Assembly: GCA_935421135.1 (NCBI GenBank)
Contig: OW285194.1
Location: 6,840,376-6,904,375 of the forward strand
DNA length: 64,000 bases
Source: Bugulina stolonifera
Taxonomy: Eukaryota; Bryozoa; Gymnolaemata; Cheilostomatida; Bugulidae
Reading direction: 5' to 3'
Shown: one piece after another, positions 49,030 to 62,200 of the stretch
How the letters are laid out: the number at the start of each line of letters is the position of its first letter
How positions within the stretch are numbered: the stretch's first letter is position 1
The notes under the pieces: model-generated
The model's database searches: none
Told to the model about the DNA's origin: nothing
Seen by the model: only the letters and a program-made list of their open reading frames with translations
Translations under genes and position numbers: made by a program

Positions 49030-49713
49030 TAATGTGACTCCCATTAGCACTAGTAGGAGTAGCAGGGGTAGTAGCAGTAGCGGCGGTAGTTTCAGGGTTA
49101 TAGCATCAACAGTAGTAGTAGTAGTGGTAGCAGTGGCAGTAGTGGTAGCAGTGGCAGTAGTGGTAGCAGTTGTAGTAGCGGCACTGGTAGCTGCAGTGGT
49201 AGTATTAGTAGAAGTAGTAGAAGCAGCAGCAGTGGCCATAGTAGGAGCAGTAACAGCAGCACTAGTATGAAGAGCAATAGTAATAGTAGGAGGAACGGTA
49301 GAGGCAAGAAAAGCAACAGTAGCTGTTGTAGTAGCTGTAGCAGTAGCTCTAGCAGTAGCCCTAGTAGCAGCTATAGTAGCAGCTGTGGTAGTCGCTGTAG
49401 TAGCTTTAGTAGTGGTTATAGTAGTGGCTCTGGTAGTTATAGCTGTAGTAGTAACTCTAGTAGTACCTGGTGTAGTGGCTGTAGTAGTATGTGTAGCAGT
49501 GACAATTGTAGTAGCTCTAGGAACAGCTCTAGTAGTAGCTGTAGTAGTAGTAGTAGTAGTAGTAGCAGCAGCAGTAGTAGTAGTAGCAGCAATTATGGCA
49601 GTAGTAGTAGTAGTAATAGTAGTAGCAATAGTAGTAGTAGTAATGGCAGCAGCAGTAGTGGCAGTAGTTGTTGCAGTAGTAGTAGTACTAGTAGTAGTAG
49701 TAGCAGTAGTAGT

Positions 49714-49744
<31 letters not shown>

Positions 49745-50255
49745 ATAGCAGCAGCAGCAGTAGTTGCAGTAGTAGCAGCAGCAATATTAGCAGCAGCAGT
49801 AGCAGCTGCAATAGTGCCAGTAGTAGTAGCAGCAGTAGTAGTAGCAGCAGCAGTAGTTGTAGCAGCAGCAGTAGTTGTAGCAGCAGCAGTAGTAGTAGCA
49901 GCAGCAGTAGTAGCAGCAGCAGCAGTAGTAGTAGTAGCAGAAGCAGTAGTAGTAGTAGTAGTATCAACAGCAGCAATAGTAGTAGTAGCAGCAGTAGCCT
50001 AGTAGTAGTAGTATCAGCTGTAGTAGTAGTAGCAGCAGCAGTAGTAGTAGCAGCAGCAGTAGTAGTAGTAGCAGCAATTATAGCAGTAGTACTGGTAGTA
50101 ATAGTAGTAGCAGTAGTAGTAGTTGTAGTAATAGCAGCAGCAGTAGTTGTTGTAGTAGTAGTAGTACTAGTAGTAGTAGTTGTAGTAATAGTAGTAGCAG
50201 TAGTAGTAGCAGCAGTAGCAGTAGTAGTAGTAGCAGTAGTAGCAGTAGTAGTAGT

Positions 50256-50293
<38 letters not shown>

Positions 50294-50688
50294 TAGTAGT
50301 TGCAGCAGTAATTGCAGTAGTAGTTGTAGTAGTAGGCCCTACGTGTAGCAGTGGCAATTGTAGTAGCTCTAGGAACAGCTCTAGTAGTAGCTGTAGTAGT
50401 AGTAGTAGCAGCAGCAGCAGTAGTAATAATAGTAGCAGCAGCAGTAGTAGCAGCAGTAGTAGTAGTAGTAGTAGCATCAGCAGTAGTAGTAGTAGCAGCA
50501 ATTATAGCAGTAGTACTGGTAGTAATAGTAGTAGTAGTAGTAGTAGTAGTAGTAATAGCAGCAGCAGTAGTTGTTGTAGTAGTAGTAGTACTAGTAGTAG
50601 TAGTTGTAGTAATAGTAGTAGCAGTAGTAGTAGCAGCAGTAGCAGTAGTAGTAGTAGCAGTAGTAGCAGTAGTAGCAGTAGTAGTAGT

Positions 50689-50749
<61 letters not shown>

Positions 50750-50880
50750 CCAGCAGTAATTGCAGTAGTAGTTGTAGTAGTAGTAGTACTAGTAGTGGTA
50801 GTGGTAGTAGTAGCAGTAGTAGTAGTAGTAGTAGCAGTAGTAGTAGTAGCAGTAGTAGCAGTAGTAGCAGTAGTAGTAGT

Positions 50881-50952
<72 letters not shown>

Positions 50953-51190
50953 TGTAGTGGTAGTAGTAGTAATGGTAGTGGTGGTGGTAGTATTAGTAGT
51001 AGCAGCAGCAGCAATAGTGGCAGTAGTAGTTGTAGCAGTAGTACTGGTGGTGATAGTAGTCCTATGTAGTCGGAAGAGAGATGAGGCGGAATAATGGTAG
51101 TAGTCTTCATAGTAGGAAGTAGAAGTGAGGCAGAGCTGCAGCACCAGCAGCAGTATAGTGGTAGCACCTCCAGTAGTATTCATCGCAGTA
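49030..51190. repeat. Giant (TAG/CAG)n imperfect trinucleotide array
   Basis: About 2.1 kb made almost only of AGT and AGC triplets with rare GGT, ATT and TGT variants. Internal blocks repeat at higher order: the segment around 50,360-50,700 echoes 49,510-49,740. Because the phase is kept over hundreds of triplets, all frames that avoid TAG stay open and read as poly-Ser, poly-Val/Ala, poly-Leu or poly-Thr. None has a start or splice context, so I do not call a protein. Confidence 0.95.
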
Positions 51191-51239
51191 TTAGTGCTAG
51201 TAGTTGTTGCAGGGGTGATAGCAATAAGTAACACAGCCA

Positions 51240-54200
51240 CTGCTACCAGATTTCACTGAATCTTTAGCTCATTAGGCCTACTCTAGCATAGAGCCATCCC
51301 ACTTACATCCACATGTACATTGTACTTCTTCCGCAGCTGAAACCACTGCTTCTGGTGTCATGCAATTTGTTTGCTGTTAGTCTTTTATGTTCTACCCTTG
51401 TCTGTTGTCAACCCTTTACATTACCGGTCCGAGATCTTCTAATCTTCTTCAGCTCTCTTTGCTTAACCTAGATTGCATGATCTGTAGACTGTTAGTTGTG
51501 CAAGTTACTGAGAATTTGCTTAGTCACTTCCTAGCTTTTGCTTTTTTTGCTTCAATTCATCATGTGATAAAGCTCAGTCTGGTTAGTAGGGAAATTGATA
51601 GAAGCTTTAAATATTATGTAAGAACCTGCTTTTCTACTTGTTATTGGCCTATTCATGTAGGAAATATATTGGAGTTAATACAGGTCCATGGTTATCTTTC
51701 AAAACATTTCATTTTTTTGGTTGCTGCTGTAATATGGTAAATGTTTACACCACTTGACCATCAGTCTAAGGATTTAGTGCATAGGAAGAATTAATACACA
51801 ATGTAATAATAATACTTTTCATGTTAACATAGGCATGGACATGGATATTCTGAATGATCTGGTTTGCTGAGGTGGGCCGTCCAAGTATGCCTAATGTTGG
51901 TATGTATTAAACTAGTAAACATTTGTCGCAGTTGGATTTGTCTCCAGTGGGGAATTTCCAACAGTATTGAAAAAGATATTGTCTTGAAGGATGGTAAACC
52001 GAGGCTTGTAAATGAGTTATGTATAACCTGAGTAAGAGTGTATCTTCCATGGAATAATATGTTTGAATTATGTAAACTTTTTTCAGTAAATGTTGCCCGT
52101 TAAAGCTACCCTTCCAGATATTCTCAGGCATTAGGTGTCAGGTGAATTTGCTATGTCTCAAGTTATTAAATGTACATATAACTTGCTGCTTTGTAGCAGC
52201 TGGAGAGAAGGTGTTGAAGAAACTTATATGAGGGCAATACTGCATCCAGGGATCTAAAATACATTGTGCAGTAAGAAATGTGTGTAGCTCTATCCTTAAT
52301 AATATTAGACTATACAGTGGCTATAAGGTTCACTTTTTGTTAAGCTATTTAACGTCCTTTACGATTATATACATTTTAGGAGATATTAAAGCATAAAGTG
52401 TACCAATACCACTAATACAAGAGTAACTGCATCCATCTTGCCGTTTCGAATATTTGTTTCAATTTCTTCCAAGTAATGTGCTACCATTACAGGGCATAGG
52501 CCTACACACTTACATTGCTCTGCCTCCACCTACCAAAATCAAGAAAAATCATGATATTCAAGAATAATCTGTGGCACACAAATAATTTCTCTTGTTTAGT
52601 TATCTACATGTATGTCTGAATAATCTGTGTTTTTGTAGGTCTTAGGCAACTTTAGTTGATTTAATCTCCATGTGTGTGAAGAAAGAATTGTAGCCAGCAT
52701 CAGTGAGTATCATTGTAGTGTTTAAATTCAACTTCGTACTCTATCTCAGTACCCACTAGCATTATGCGCCATGGTCTCCATTAATGGAGCAGTATGTTCT
52801 TATTATGTTCCAAAACTGAAACTTCTAATTTGGGTTGCATTTGCTAGTCTGTTGTATAGTACAACCATATTATAATGTTTTTATCGGTATACATGTAAAT
52901 GGTATTTGCAGGAAACTTACTCTCTGTAGACTTTCTATTGTAGAATGTTTTCTTAATGAAGGGCAGCTTCAATAATTGATGAGTGAGCGGACAGTGCAGG
53001 ATCTAAGCAACTATTTGTCTATTACTGAAAATAGAAGTTTATTCAGGATAAGCCACATGCACTACATATACAGATACAAATGAGTTGAAAGGTTAGTTGG
53101 AGAAAGTACCTTGATACACTTAGAGACCAATCATATGATGCAAGCCAGCATTTAACAAGTACATTGTGTACATTATTCTGATGTGAAAATCAGCTAATTA
53201 ATTAATTAATATTATAGTTTTCCACAGCAAGTACAACAGCCCTTATTTGAGACTAAATATGCTAATAGCATCACTTTTGGTTTGGCCAGAGTAACAAGAA
53301 ATAATCTATGCTCTTCAATTTGCATTGCTTTGTAGCATATGCTTAGCATCTTGTCCTAATACTGCAATTTTACAGCAATCTAAATCTTGCACTATACAAT
53401 AATTTTATACCGCTACTAACATTTTTATACTGCTTGAAAACTGTAGGTTGTTACATGGATTTTTACCCCTTATTTACATGTACATGTGCATGTAGATTAG
53501 CATTCATGTTGAGATGGAACCCTTAGCGCTTTCTGTACTTTCACAGGTCTAATAAGTTGATACTAATTTGTAATGTACATGTATTACATAGCAGATAGCT
53601 GAAGAGGTGAATGAACTGTAGGGGGAGCAGACAAATTCATAGGCCTAGACTTGGTTCAACTGCTATAGACATAACAGCTGGAAGCACATTGTACAATGTA
53701 AGTTCAATCCCTTGCATAATTTTCAACAATCTCACAGTTTACCCAGCTATGGTAACTTTTTCACTCTTGACAGCATTTTATGAAGGTTTAAGGAGTGTCG
53801 CTAATCTCCCATAGAGATGCTATTTGGACAACTTTATGGAAAAATGTTGCTGCAGCAAAAGACAAGTGAAATGTTCTGTATTTTAGATATATGAAAAGGG
53901 AATTCGCTCTGCTCAAGAAATTTTAAAGAGAACCGCCACCAGTGATGAAAAAGATGCGGAGGCCATGGGTGAAAGAAATCCAAAACTATGTAATTGTACA
54001 TTGACTTGGTTATCAAAGCTTTTAACTGGTATTACAAGACAGTGCCTTAAAACTGTTTTAATAAACTGTATAATGTGGTGACCGGCTGCCCTTGACACTG
54101 AGGCCGCCCTTGACACTGAGGCCGCCTTTGACACTAACGCTGCCCTTGACACTGACCGCAGTAGGACCTACCAGACAGCTCTATGTTAATCTGTGTCTAT

Positions 54201-57200
54201 GACAGGACACTAAGCAGGCCAGGCCAAGTGGTTAGATGGCTATCATCCATATTAATCTATTATGTAATTGTTATGCAATAATCACCCATTATCTTATCTG
54301 TGATATTTATATTATTATACTTACTTGTGTATTCTCTTGTCTCAGTACTACAGAGTATAGAAAAGGACAATTTCATTGTACAGAGGAATCATTGTTATAC
54401 CTAGATAGTGTTTTTCACACAATACACTACTAAATACCACTGAATAGTTGATCTGGGAGCACATTGGATAGCAGCAAACCCAGTACCTACTTAGGGTGGC
54501 TTGAACCAATAAGAAGTTATCATCTCTCTACTCTTACAAGCTAGCAGTGGCTGGCCTGTGGCGCACAGCCATTACAATAATGTTTTATTATTTCACTTTA
54601 TGATAATTACATCACCCAATGATGCAATGCTTCCCAACTACAGGTTATAGGGTGCCCAACACTACAACATTAACTAATGCAACAGTATCACTAAAATGCA
54701 CAATAATTAACATTGCCAAACAGAGTGAATTTTGCTCTTGAACGTAGGCACAATCTCATTCGCTAGCTGTTCATTGTTAGTAGGAAATAGCAGTTCATGT
54801 AGTTAGACCTTGGTGTATTAGTAGTTGTCCTCTCTTCACACACTGACCATCAGCAGTACAGAAAACACCCAGCCTTGCATGTGCATTGTCTACTGGGCAC
54901 TCATTAGCTATTTATTGTAATTATAAATTAGCCTTTCTCAGCCAGTTATGTTCAACTTCTACCAGCAAAACACAAATGGTGAGAGAGAGGACAACTTCTA
55001 TTTATAACAATTCTCTGATGAATGAACAAAATCTAGGAGTATCAACTTGATATACATGTTGCAATTCTAACTAAATTTGTAATCTAAATAATAATTATTC
55101 TTCAGGAGCAAGGGCCTTCATTCAATAATGATCATAGAGAGAAGTTATCCTCTCACTTTCCATCTGTCTCCTACTGGTAGAAATGAAACAAAATAGATTG
55201 AGAGAGGACGACTTCCAACTGCAGTCAATAGTTTTGTGCCTATGAATTGTATTTCTCCAAAATACATTCAATATTAATAAAGAATCTTCCTGAGAAAGGG
55301 TTAAGTTATGATTTCATATTTTTATGTGTAGCCTATTCACAATTCACTGTATTATAAATTATATTCTATAAATCTGTGTGCATCTAGTATGTACATGTAG
55401 GATGAAGCTCCCCGTCTGTATTCTTCAACCAAAACAAGAGCAGCAACATCACAGCAAAGCAGGTTAAAATGACAGCTCAAGAACTCTCTGTTTATGTTTT
55501 GGGGTACCACTGTTCATGCTGGGTTTAATGGGCAGTGACTGAAGAGCAGTAGTGAAAATGTGGTGAAATCATACACCACCATTAATAGATGAGAAACAGC
55601 TAAGCATGTGATACATGTACATTGTACATCTACCATGTACGCGTAAATGTACATGTACAATGTATATGAAATGACACAGACTTATTCTGTCCCATCCTTA
55701 CATTGCACTGTATTGAGAATATTAGGATTATGTGATGTGCATGTAGACAGGTGTACAATTATACATGTCATATGAAAGTTAATAATATTAAATATTTTAG
55801 CTTCTCAAATTGAAGTGTATTGCAATACCTGCTTGAAAGGGCTGCAGTTGCAGTAACACATTTACCTACGTGGTACTATTAGTTAGAGTAGGCTAAGGCA
55901 TGAAAGTACATGTCATTCCTTTCTCTTGCACTACCTGTTGCCTTGCTTGCAAATAATTGAGAACGAGGAAGTACTAACAGCAGTTGGTCTATCAATATTA
56001 TTACATGTAGTTCAACAAAGGTGGCCAAGGGCTGATCCCTGCTCCTCTTTGATATACAGTATATCTACAATTTATTAGCCACAGGGGCCCTTGTGACATG
56101 TGTTCTGCACTTTTTCTCTCTGCCTTAGAGATCTTTGTTGTTGTTGAGACAATGAGTTGAAGAATTACATACCTACATGTTGGATTATAATACTCTTATA
56201 CATTAAATAACAACACCAGACCTCTCAAAATGTTTTACATAATATACAATGTACATGTATTACATGTACATGTACATCACATATTGTGTTCATAATAAGA
56301 GTCATGTACTAGCAGTGTACATGCATAATATAAAACATACTGTGTACAATTATCTAACAATCTAACAGACTATCCAAACTTATGTTCCCTGCAGAACCGA
56401 AGCAATTAGGGTAGTTAGAATAGACAGACAGAGCCGAATCTATCACACAGGTCATAACCATGTAAATGTGAGAGACATACGTACATTGTATATCGGACAT
56501 AATAATTATTCTAGTGAGACCAGCAGCAGTAGGTTATACATAAACAAAAGATTGAAGGTTCTCTCAGTGTTTATTTTAGCATATTGTATAGCTTCAGGTT
56601 GTGTACTACCCATGAACGCAATTTTTAGTACATTCTTCCAGCAGACAACGACTAAAGTAAGCCTAATCTACCAAGAATACCTACATGTACATGTTGATCG
56701 ATCCATTAAAACAACAGAAAAATAAAATTATAGATGTCACATACATGTAAAGAGAATACAACTTCAGTTCAGAATATACAAATGTACATGTGCATGTATC
56801 TTGCTAGCAGCTCTAAGAGGAACACCATGGATGCATGAACGCAATACCATACATGTACATGTATATTATGTAAGTTACAAAAATGTGGTAAGAGATGCAC
56901 TGTTTTTGTAGCAACTATGTTTACTCAGCTGTGTAAAAGAGAGGGCAACCATTAGTGTAGATGGGACATACTGAAAACCAGCATCTAATATTATACTTGC
57001 TTTCTGTAGGAGGCTTTCAATTATTTCATGTATATATTTAGTAGTTGTCCTCCCTCCTCCACAGCTCAACAATTGCAGTATACATACACGTAGCTGCTGA
57101 CACGTGCATTGTAAATGATATTCGTACTAATAGTAGTTGGAGCACTTTTGTACTTGGTCAAATATGCATGTTAAATCCACATAATTTAACACTTGGATGT

Positions 57201-57700
57201 TTTATTCCCTGCATAACATTTGAGAGAGGGGAGACAACCCAGAAACATTGTGAAAAATAGCACATGCATTAACCCAGAAGCCTATAGCATTGACACTTGT
57301 ATCATAGTACTGCTGTGTTATGATATTTAACAACATTATCAACTATGGCTTGGCTTCTGGAGTCTTGTTATGCTCCTACTGTAGAATGAACTTGGTAGAA
57401 ATACTTTACTTACATGTACATTCAGAAAGACTGATTCTAGAAGCAATTCAAATTTAAATTGGTTATGAACTCATGATCATGACTTGTGAAGAAGTCACTA
57501 GTGGTTTGGGCTGGGATTGGCATTGTTTGTACACCATGGTAGCGTGAAAAAATAAACTCTGCTATCCTTAATGCTCTTTCACAGAAGGCAACTGTACTGT
57601 ACATATTTTCGACACCTGCCTAGTAGTTCCAGCTGTAGTATAAGTCTAACATACATGTACATGTAAATAAACAGAGAAACATAATTTGTATTGAATACTT
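51240..57700. other. Gene-poor region
   Basis: No exon with recognisable product on either strand. Notable only for dense ACATGTACATGTA motifs (53,478, 55,615-55,665, 56,250-56,275, 56,850, 57,655) and a small tandem repeat at 54,085-54,155. Confidence 0.45.
54085..54155. repeat. Short tandem repeat (GCCCTTGACACTGAGGCC)
   Basis: Four units of 18 bases or so, with GCC-rich ends in AT-rich surroundings. Confidence 0.8.
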
Positions 57701-57729
57701 GTTTTATTACAACCTGTTTATTACAATAA

Positions 57730-60223
57730 TTACATAGATATAATTGAATTATTATACTTCTTTCCTTTTCCCTTCCTCTGTAATCTCTTCTTATTCTGCA
57801 AATGAAAATCAGAGTTTTATTACTGCAATTTGCAGAAGAAAATCACAACTTTGTAGAGGCTATGTTGATGAAATTTGTTGGTGCAACATTGGCAGAATGA
57901 CTACTGCTTACCAGCAGAACTCTTTTACTGACACTAAATAATACTAACTAATTACATGACTAATTCTACCAGCTTCTTATTGATTGCAATTACATGGGTT
58001 GAGGATCAAACAGGTGACTGGGCCCCCAAGCTAGAGGCCAGGTACATAGCGGCCAGGTGCATTGCCAGGTACTAGCGATATTACATGTACATATAATATG
58101 GCTGTGTGTTCACATGCATTTCAGTTTGTAAAACTGCATGAAATGTGGTTGAATACGACATTAATGCAGCACAAATGCAGGCATCAGTCGCTGAAATTTT
58201 CAGATTGCTAGCCAAGACTATGAATAACAATAAAACACAATAAATGATTGCTAAGCCAGGGACTTGCACATGCATGTACCAAACATACATGTACATTTAT
58301 TAAAATTTGAATTGAATACCACTGATTTAGGACCTACATTGCACAAATATATCATTTATTTTAATTGTGACATACAGTACCTGTAGTTGAATCCATTAGT
58401 AGGAAAGGGAGCATAGGAGTGAAGTATCTTTCTTCTTCGTAAGCCCATCATTACTGAAACATAAAACAACAAAAGGTTGATCATCATTACTTATGCAGAC
58501 AGTTCACCTGGCCACTAGGATTAAATATAGAAACAGTAGAAATAAAATTATACAATAGGGCTAGTGCTACCCTCTATCATTAACTTAATTAACCCATGCC
58601 AATATCTTATAATAAAACTAGGGGTTCTATCAAAATATCTATTTTTAAACTCGGCGGCATCATAGAGCATGGTATCTCATAATTTTGTAGAAAGATACAA
58701 TATTAATGACTGAACTGACATAAATACTCGATCAGAAATATGTTACACGGGACTGCTTGATTGTTAGAGACTATTTGTACGTGTCAACAGAGATTTATAT
58801 TATTGTGAATACATGAGAAAAGCAATCATCTAAGTATGTGTATAAGCTAAGTTGCAACTGTGAGAGGTTGTTGTGCAAACAAGGTGTAGTTGACCTGCAA
58901 TGTAAACTAATTTTGTGCACCCATAACTATGACAAGAATGGTAAAACAACCGGCTACCATTTTTCTATTAAGTTCATTAGCCAAATTTTCACTTACTAAC
59001 AAACAACCCTGCGAAGAGCATGATAGACATAGTTAGCTTTTCTCTAAAGTCATTAGAAGATCTCCCATGTATCTAAATAGAATCAGAGTAGTCTCTCCCC
59101 CACATGCTTGTGTTACCTAGAAATACATATTATACAAGGACATGTTTACTATGATAGCAGGTTTGACTATTTGATACAATGTACAGCGTGAAAAAGTTGA
59201 GAAAATCGGATACAATTTATGCGAATTGACATTATTAGTAAGGGAGGGTAACTCTCACTGCAAACATTATCATGGAAATTTTAACCATTTTTGACTACTT
59301 TTCGTGCAGTTTAGCATGAGATAGTTACTCCACTAACAGTTTAGATATGATTATAAAGCTATGACAGCCATGGTGCTAAATAGTGGGTTTGCAAAGAAGG
59401 TCAACTTTAACAATCAACTTAATAATCTTAATTTAATTGAGACTGTACACCCCATGACATTGAAAAATCCACTGAAATCAATTAAAGTTAATTCGGAACT
59501 GGGAAAGAGGTCTATTTATTTTACTGCCGCTAATCTATTTGGTGAGCATGCGTGGGACCTACGAGGCCTCCCCGGTGGGGTCTATGCGGGACACCTGGCT
59601 GCTCATCTCTGGGAGCTTGATGCATAGTGGGTAGGCGCAGCGTGTGTCCCTGGTTGCATGTGTCAGCCTTCTGTGGCTGGCGAACCTCTGGAATGGGGCT
59701 GTCACAACTCTAGTTTCGAACTATCTGATTAGCCCCATGTTCTATTACCTTATTTTAATATCACTACTATTTGAATAATGAGGACATAAACTAATATAAA
59801 TAAATGAAAAAAAACATGACTCTGTCAGAAGTGCCATGATGTTCAATCACAACCCAAAGTAGTTTGACAGCATGCATGTTCTTTACAAATATATACTACT
59901 AGGTGTAAATTTATACACTTTGTAATACATGTTGGTTAGGGCATTGCATGGCTGAAATGCAGGTCAAGTATGCCTATCCTGTCTGTTTACCTTAAACAAT
60001 TTTAGTCATATGTGACGCATTTAGCCTACTATAGGTTTAATCTAGTTTTGACCAACCAGGCAGGCATCCTAAGTACAATAATACACTAGGGAATTTTTGC
60101 TTACAGCTTCATAGGATTTGCTCCCACATAAGTCTGACTCTTCCTTTGATGTTGGAACCACACTTTCTGGTGGCTGCCAAGTGTCTGCATCTTTCTGTCT
60201 TTTCCTTCCATCAAATAAAAATC
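57730..60223 (-). CDS. 3' part of an unrecognised single-pass membrane protein gene
   Basis: Five exons chain with consistent phase and good GT-AG sites: 60,223-60,105; 59,072-58,997; 58,453-58,381; a 22-base micro-exon 57,933-57,912; and 57,795-57,730 ending in TAA, followed by AATAAA signals near 57,717 and 57,702. The product has an acidic, Ser/Pro-rich stretch (TWQPPESVVPTSKEE), then FREKL before a membrane segment (TMSIMLFAGLFVIMMGL), RRRK, YAPFPTNGFNY and a very basic tail (KKRLQRKGKGKK). The polarity suggests a positively charged side after the membrane segment. The 5' end is not settled; see the candidate exon at 60,589-60,770. I do not recognise the family. Confidence 0.6.
59500..59720. 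repeat. GC-rich block inside the intron of the minus-strand gene
   Basis: About 220 bases with runs such as GAGGCCTCCCCGGTGGGG contrast with the AT-rich intron. No A/B boxes were recognised. Probably a repeat copy of unknown family. Confidence 0.4.
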
Positions 60224-60588
60224 CTGAAAATGATATGGAATATAATATTATAACTACTAGTTAATGCAATAATGGTTTGAGCAGATGAAGTTTTGATCAA
60301 TCATTTACATAAATATAAATAATGTTATTTAGGCCTATATCTACATGACTGTATAATAAGCACCGGTCTGAATTGATTGTAACAAATTTACTGGGCTGCA
60401 TTTGGTCTTCTAGTTGGTTGTAGTAAAGCACTGCAGCCTACATGGTTTTGACAGTTGGTTCAGTTTTGGAGTTCAAATAACCTAGGAAAGTTTAAGTTTT
60501 TTCTTCATCCCTTCACCTTTTCACCTTATCCTTAGCTAACCTACAGCAACAAGCAACCGGGTACAAAGAAACCCTTGTCTTCACTCAC

Positions 60589-60770
60589 CAAAGTTTATGA
60601 AGATAAGGATTGCAGTCTTCTACAAGTCGGCTAGCTACCGTAAATCCGTTTATCCTGCTAGCCAATAGGTGCACAGCTCCTTGGCACAGTCTCCTATGGG
60701 ATGCGTAGGATAGTTGTAGTTCACTACATAACAAAGCTAAATTTAAACTTCTTATTTCAGTCTCTATCCA
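60589..60770 (-). CDS. Candidate upstream exon of the minus-strand gene
   Basis: The minus strand stays open for about 60 codons with protein-like composition (..LCQGAVHLLASRINGF.., ..RLVEDCNPYLHKL) and ends at a good donor (TTTG|GTGAGT). It leaves in phase 2, while the next exon (60,223) is entered in phase 1, so either another exon lies between them or this is not part of the gene. The 5' boundary is lost next to a MITE end at 60,772. Confidence 0.35.
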
Positions 60771-60771
60771 A

Positions 60772-62200
60772 CAGAGCTGGATCTAAGTCAACAGGTCGAC
60801 TCATTGTAAACTTTTGGAGGCAAGCCAAGTTGAAGTCAAGTCAGAGCTGCTTCAAGTCAGTGTACAATGCAAGTGTCAAGTCAAGTGGGAGACAACTTCA
60901 AAAAACATTGACAGGTTTTTTTACAAAACATAGCCTTTTTAATAGACATTGCAATCTATTGCATACCAGAGCTGGGTCCAAGTCATAGATTGACTTGCTA
61001 AGTCAAATCATACGTCGACTTGACTTGGACTTGTCAACACGCTGACTTGATTTGAATTTGACTTGCATATCAATGTGACTTGACTTGGACGCAGCAATGA
61101 CTTGTGATTTTGACTTGGGTTCTGTCAAGTCAATGTGGAGAATAAAGTAGTGCAAGTAGTATGGTGTAAGTAGTGGATACAGTGCACAATGCAATAATTA
61201 GTCAATTAAACTACAATACGTAGACTGGAATTGCAGGACTGGCCAGTGGACACTCTGTACTGTCCCATGTTCTGTTTATATGCTATGTAACACAGTATCA
61301 CCGTCACCAATACTGTATATAATACTACATGACCAGTCTCAACTGTAGTGCCAATATTGCTACATACATAGACTAGTTGCCATAATTAATGTCTAGCATA
61401 CATGCCCATCCTACATTTTGGCATGGTTTTTCATGCATTGGAATGTCTACTAAAAGAAAAAAAGTGATGTTTGGAAAGATGTACAATAATCTTGAAGTTG
61501 TCTCCCACTTGACTTGCATTTCAATTTGCAAGTAAACAAGCGGCCTTGAACTTGACTTGTGACTTGCATGACAGCTGACTTGACTTAAGGTAGCACTGAC
61601 TCGACATGGACTTGACTTGCCTCCAAAGTTTTAAAAAATGGCTTGACTTGTTGACTTGCAAGTCGACTGGGACACAACTCTGTTTCATACCATGCAAAAG
61701 TTTAGCTGGGTATGCATGCCATTCAACTATGATAAAGAACCAGTCTATAGATGATGTAATGATATTGGCACTGATATCTAGACTGGTCATGTGGTATTGT
61801 ACATTAGTAATGGTGATACAGTGTTTAATCGGACGTAAGCAGCACACGATAAGGGGGTGTCAACTAGCTACCCTGTAATTCCAAACTAGTTCATATTGTA
61901 GTGCATAGTCTCAAACCCCTAACCCTGATATACTCTGAGGAAAGTGATATGTGGGTAGACAATTAAGACTTGTTTTTTTATGTTGGCTAAACAGTGTACA
62001 CAATTTTATCCGTCACATTGACTTGGTATACCCCAATTCAAAGTCCTAAGTCACAAGTAATTCAGATTTTCAAATTAAGTCAAGTGAAGTCACATTGATG
62101 TGCAAGTCAAAGTCAAGTCACCAAGTTGGCAAGTCCAAATCAAGTCGACTCGTGAATTAAATTCTTGTCAAGTCAAACCTATGACTTGGACCCAGCTCTG
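60772..62200. mobile_element. Cluster of hAT-like MITEs
   Basis: Several inverted copies of a terminal sequence CAGAGCTGGRTCCAAGTCA, followed by GACTTG/CAAGTC-rich arms, occur at 60,772, 60,967, 61,682 (inverted) and 62,200 (inverted). One pairing, 60,967-61,682, is flanked by TTGCATAC and TTTCATAC, a 7-of-8 match, as expected for 8-bp hAT target duplications. No transposase frame is present. The arms near 60,800-60,900 and 61,500-61,640 are also inverse copies, so copies are nested. Confidence 0.65.

Noticed and set aside
49267..51240. Very long poly-Ser, poly-Val/Ala, poly-Leu and poly-Thr reading frames on both strands
   Set aside because: They are frame readings of one trinucleotide array; no start context, splice sites or non-repeat domain supports a protein.
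59361..59627. 88-codon plus-strand ORF
   Set aside because: It lies in an intron of the minus-strand gene and its second half is the GC-rich repeat block; no splice or domain evidence.
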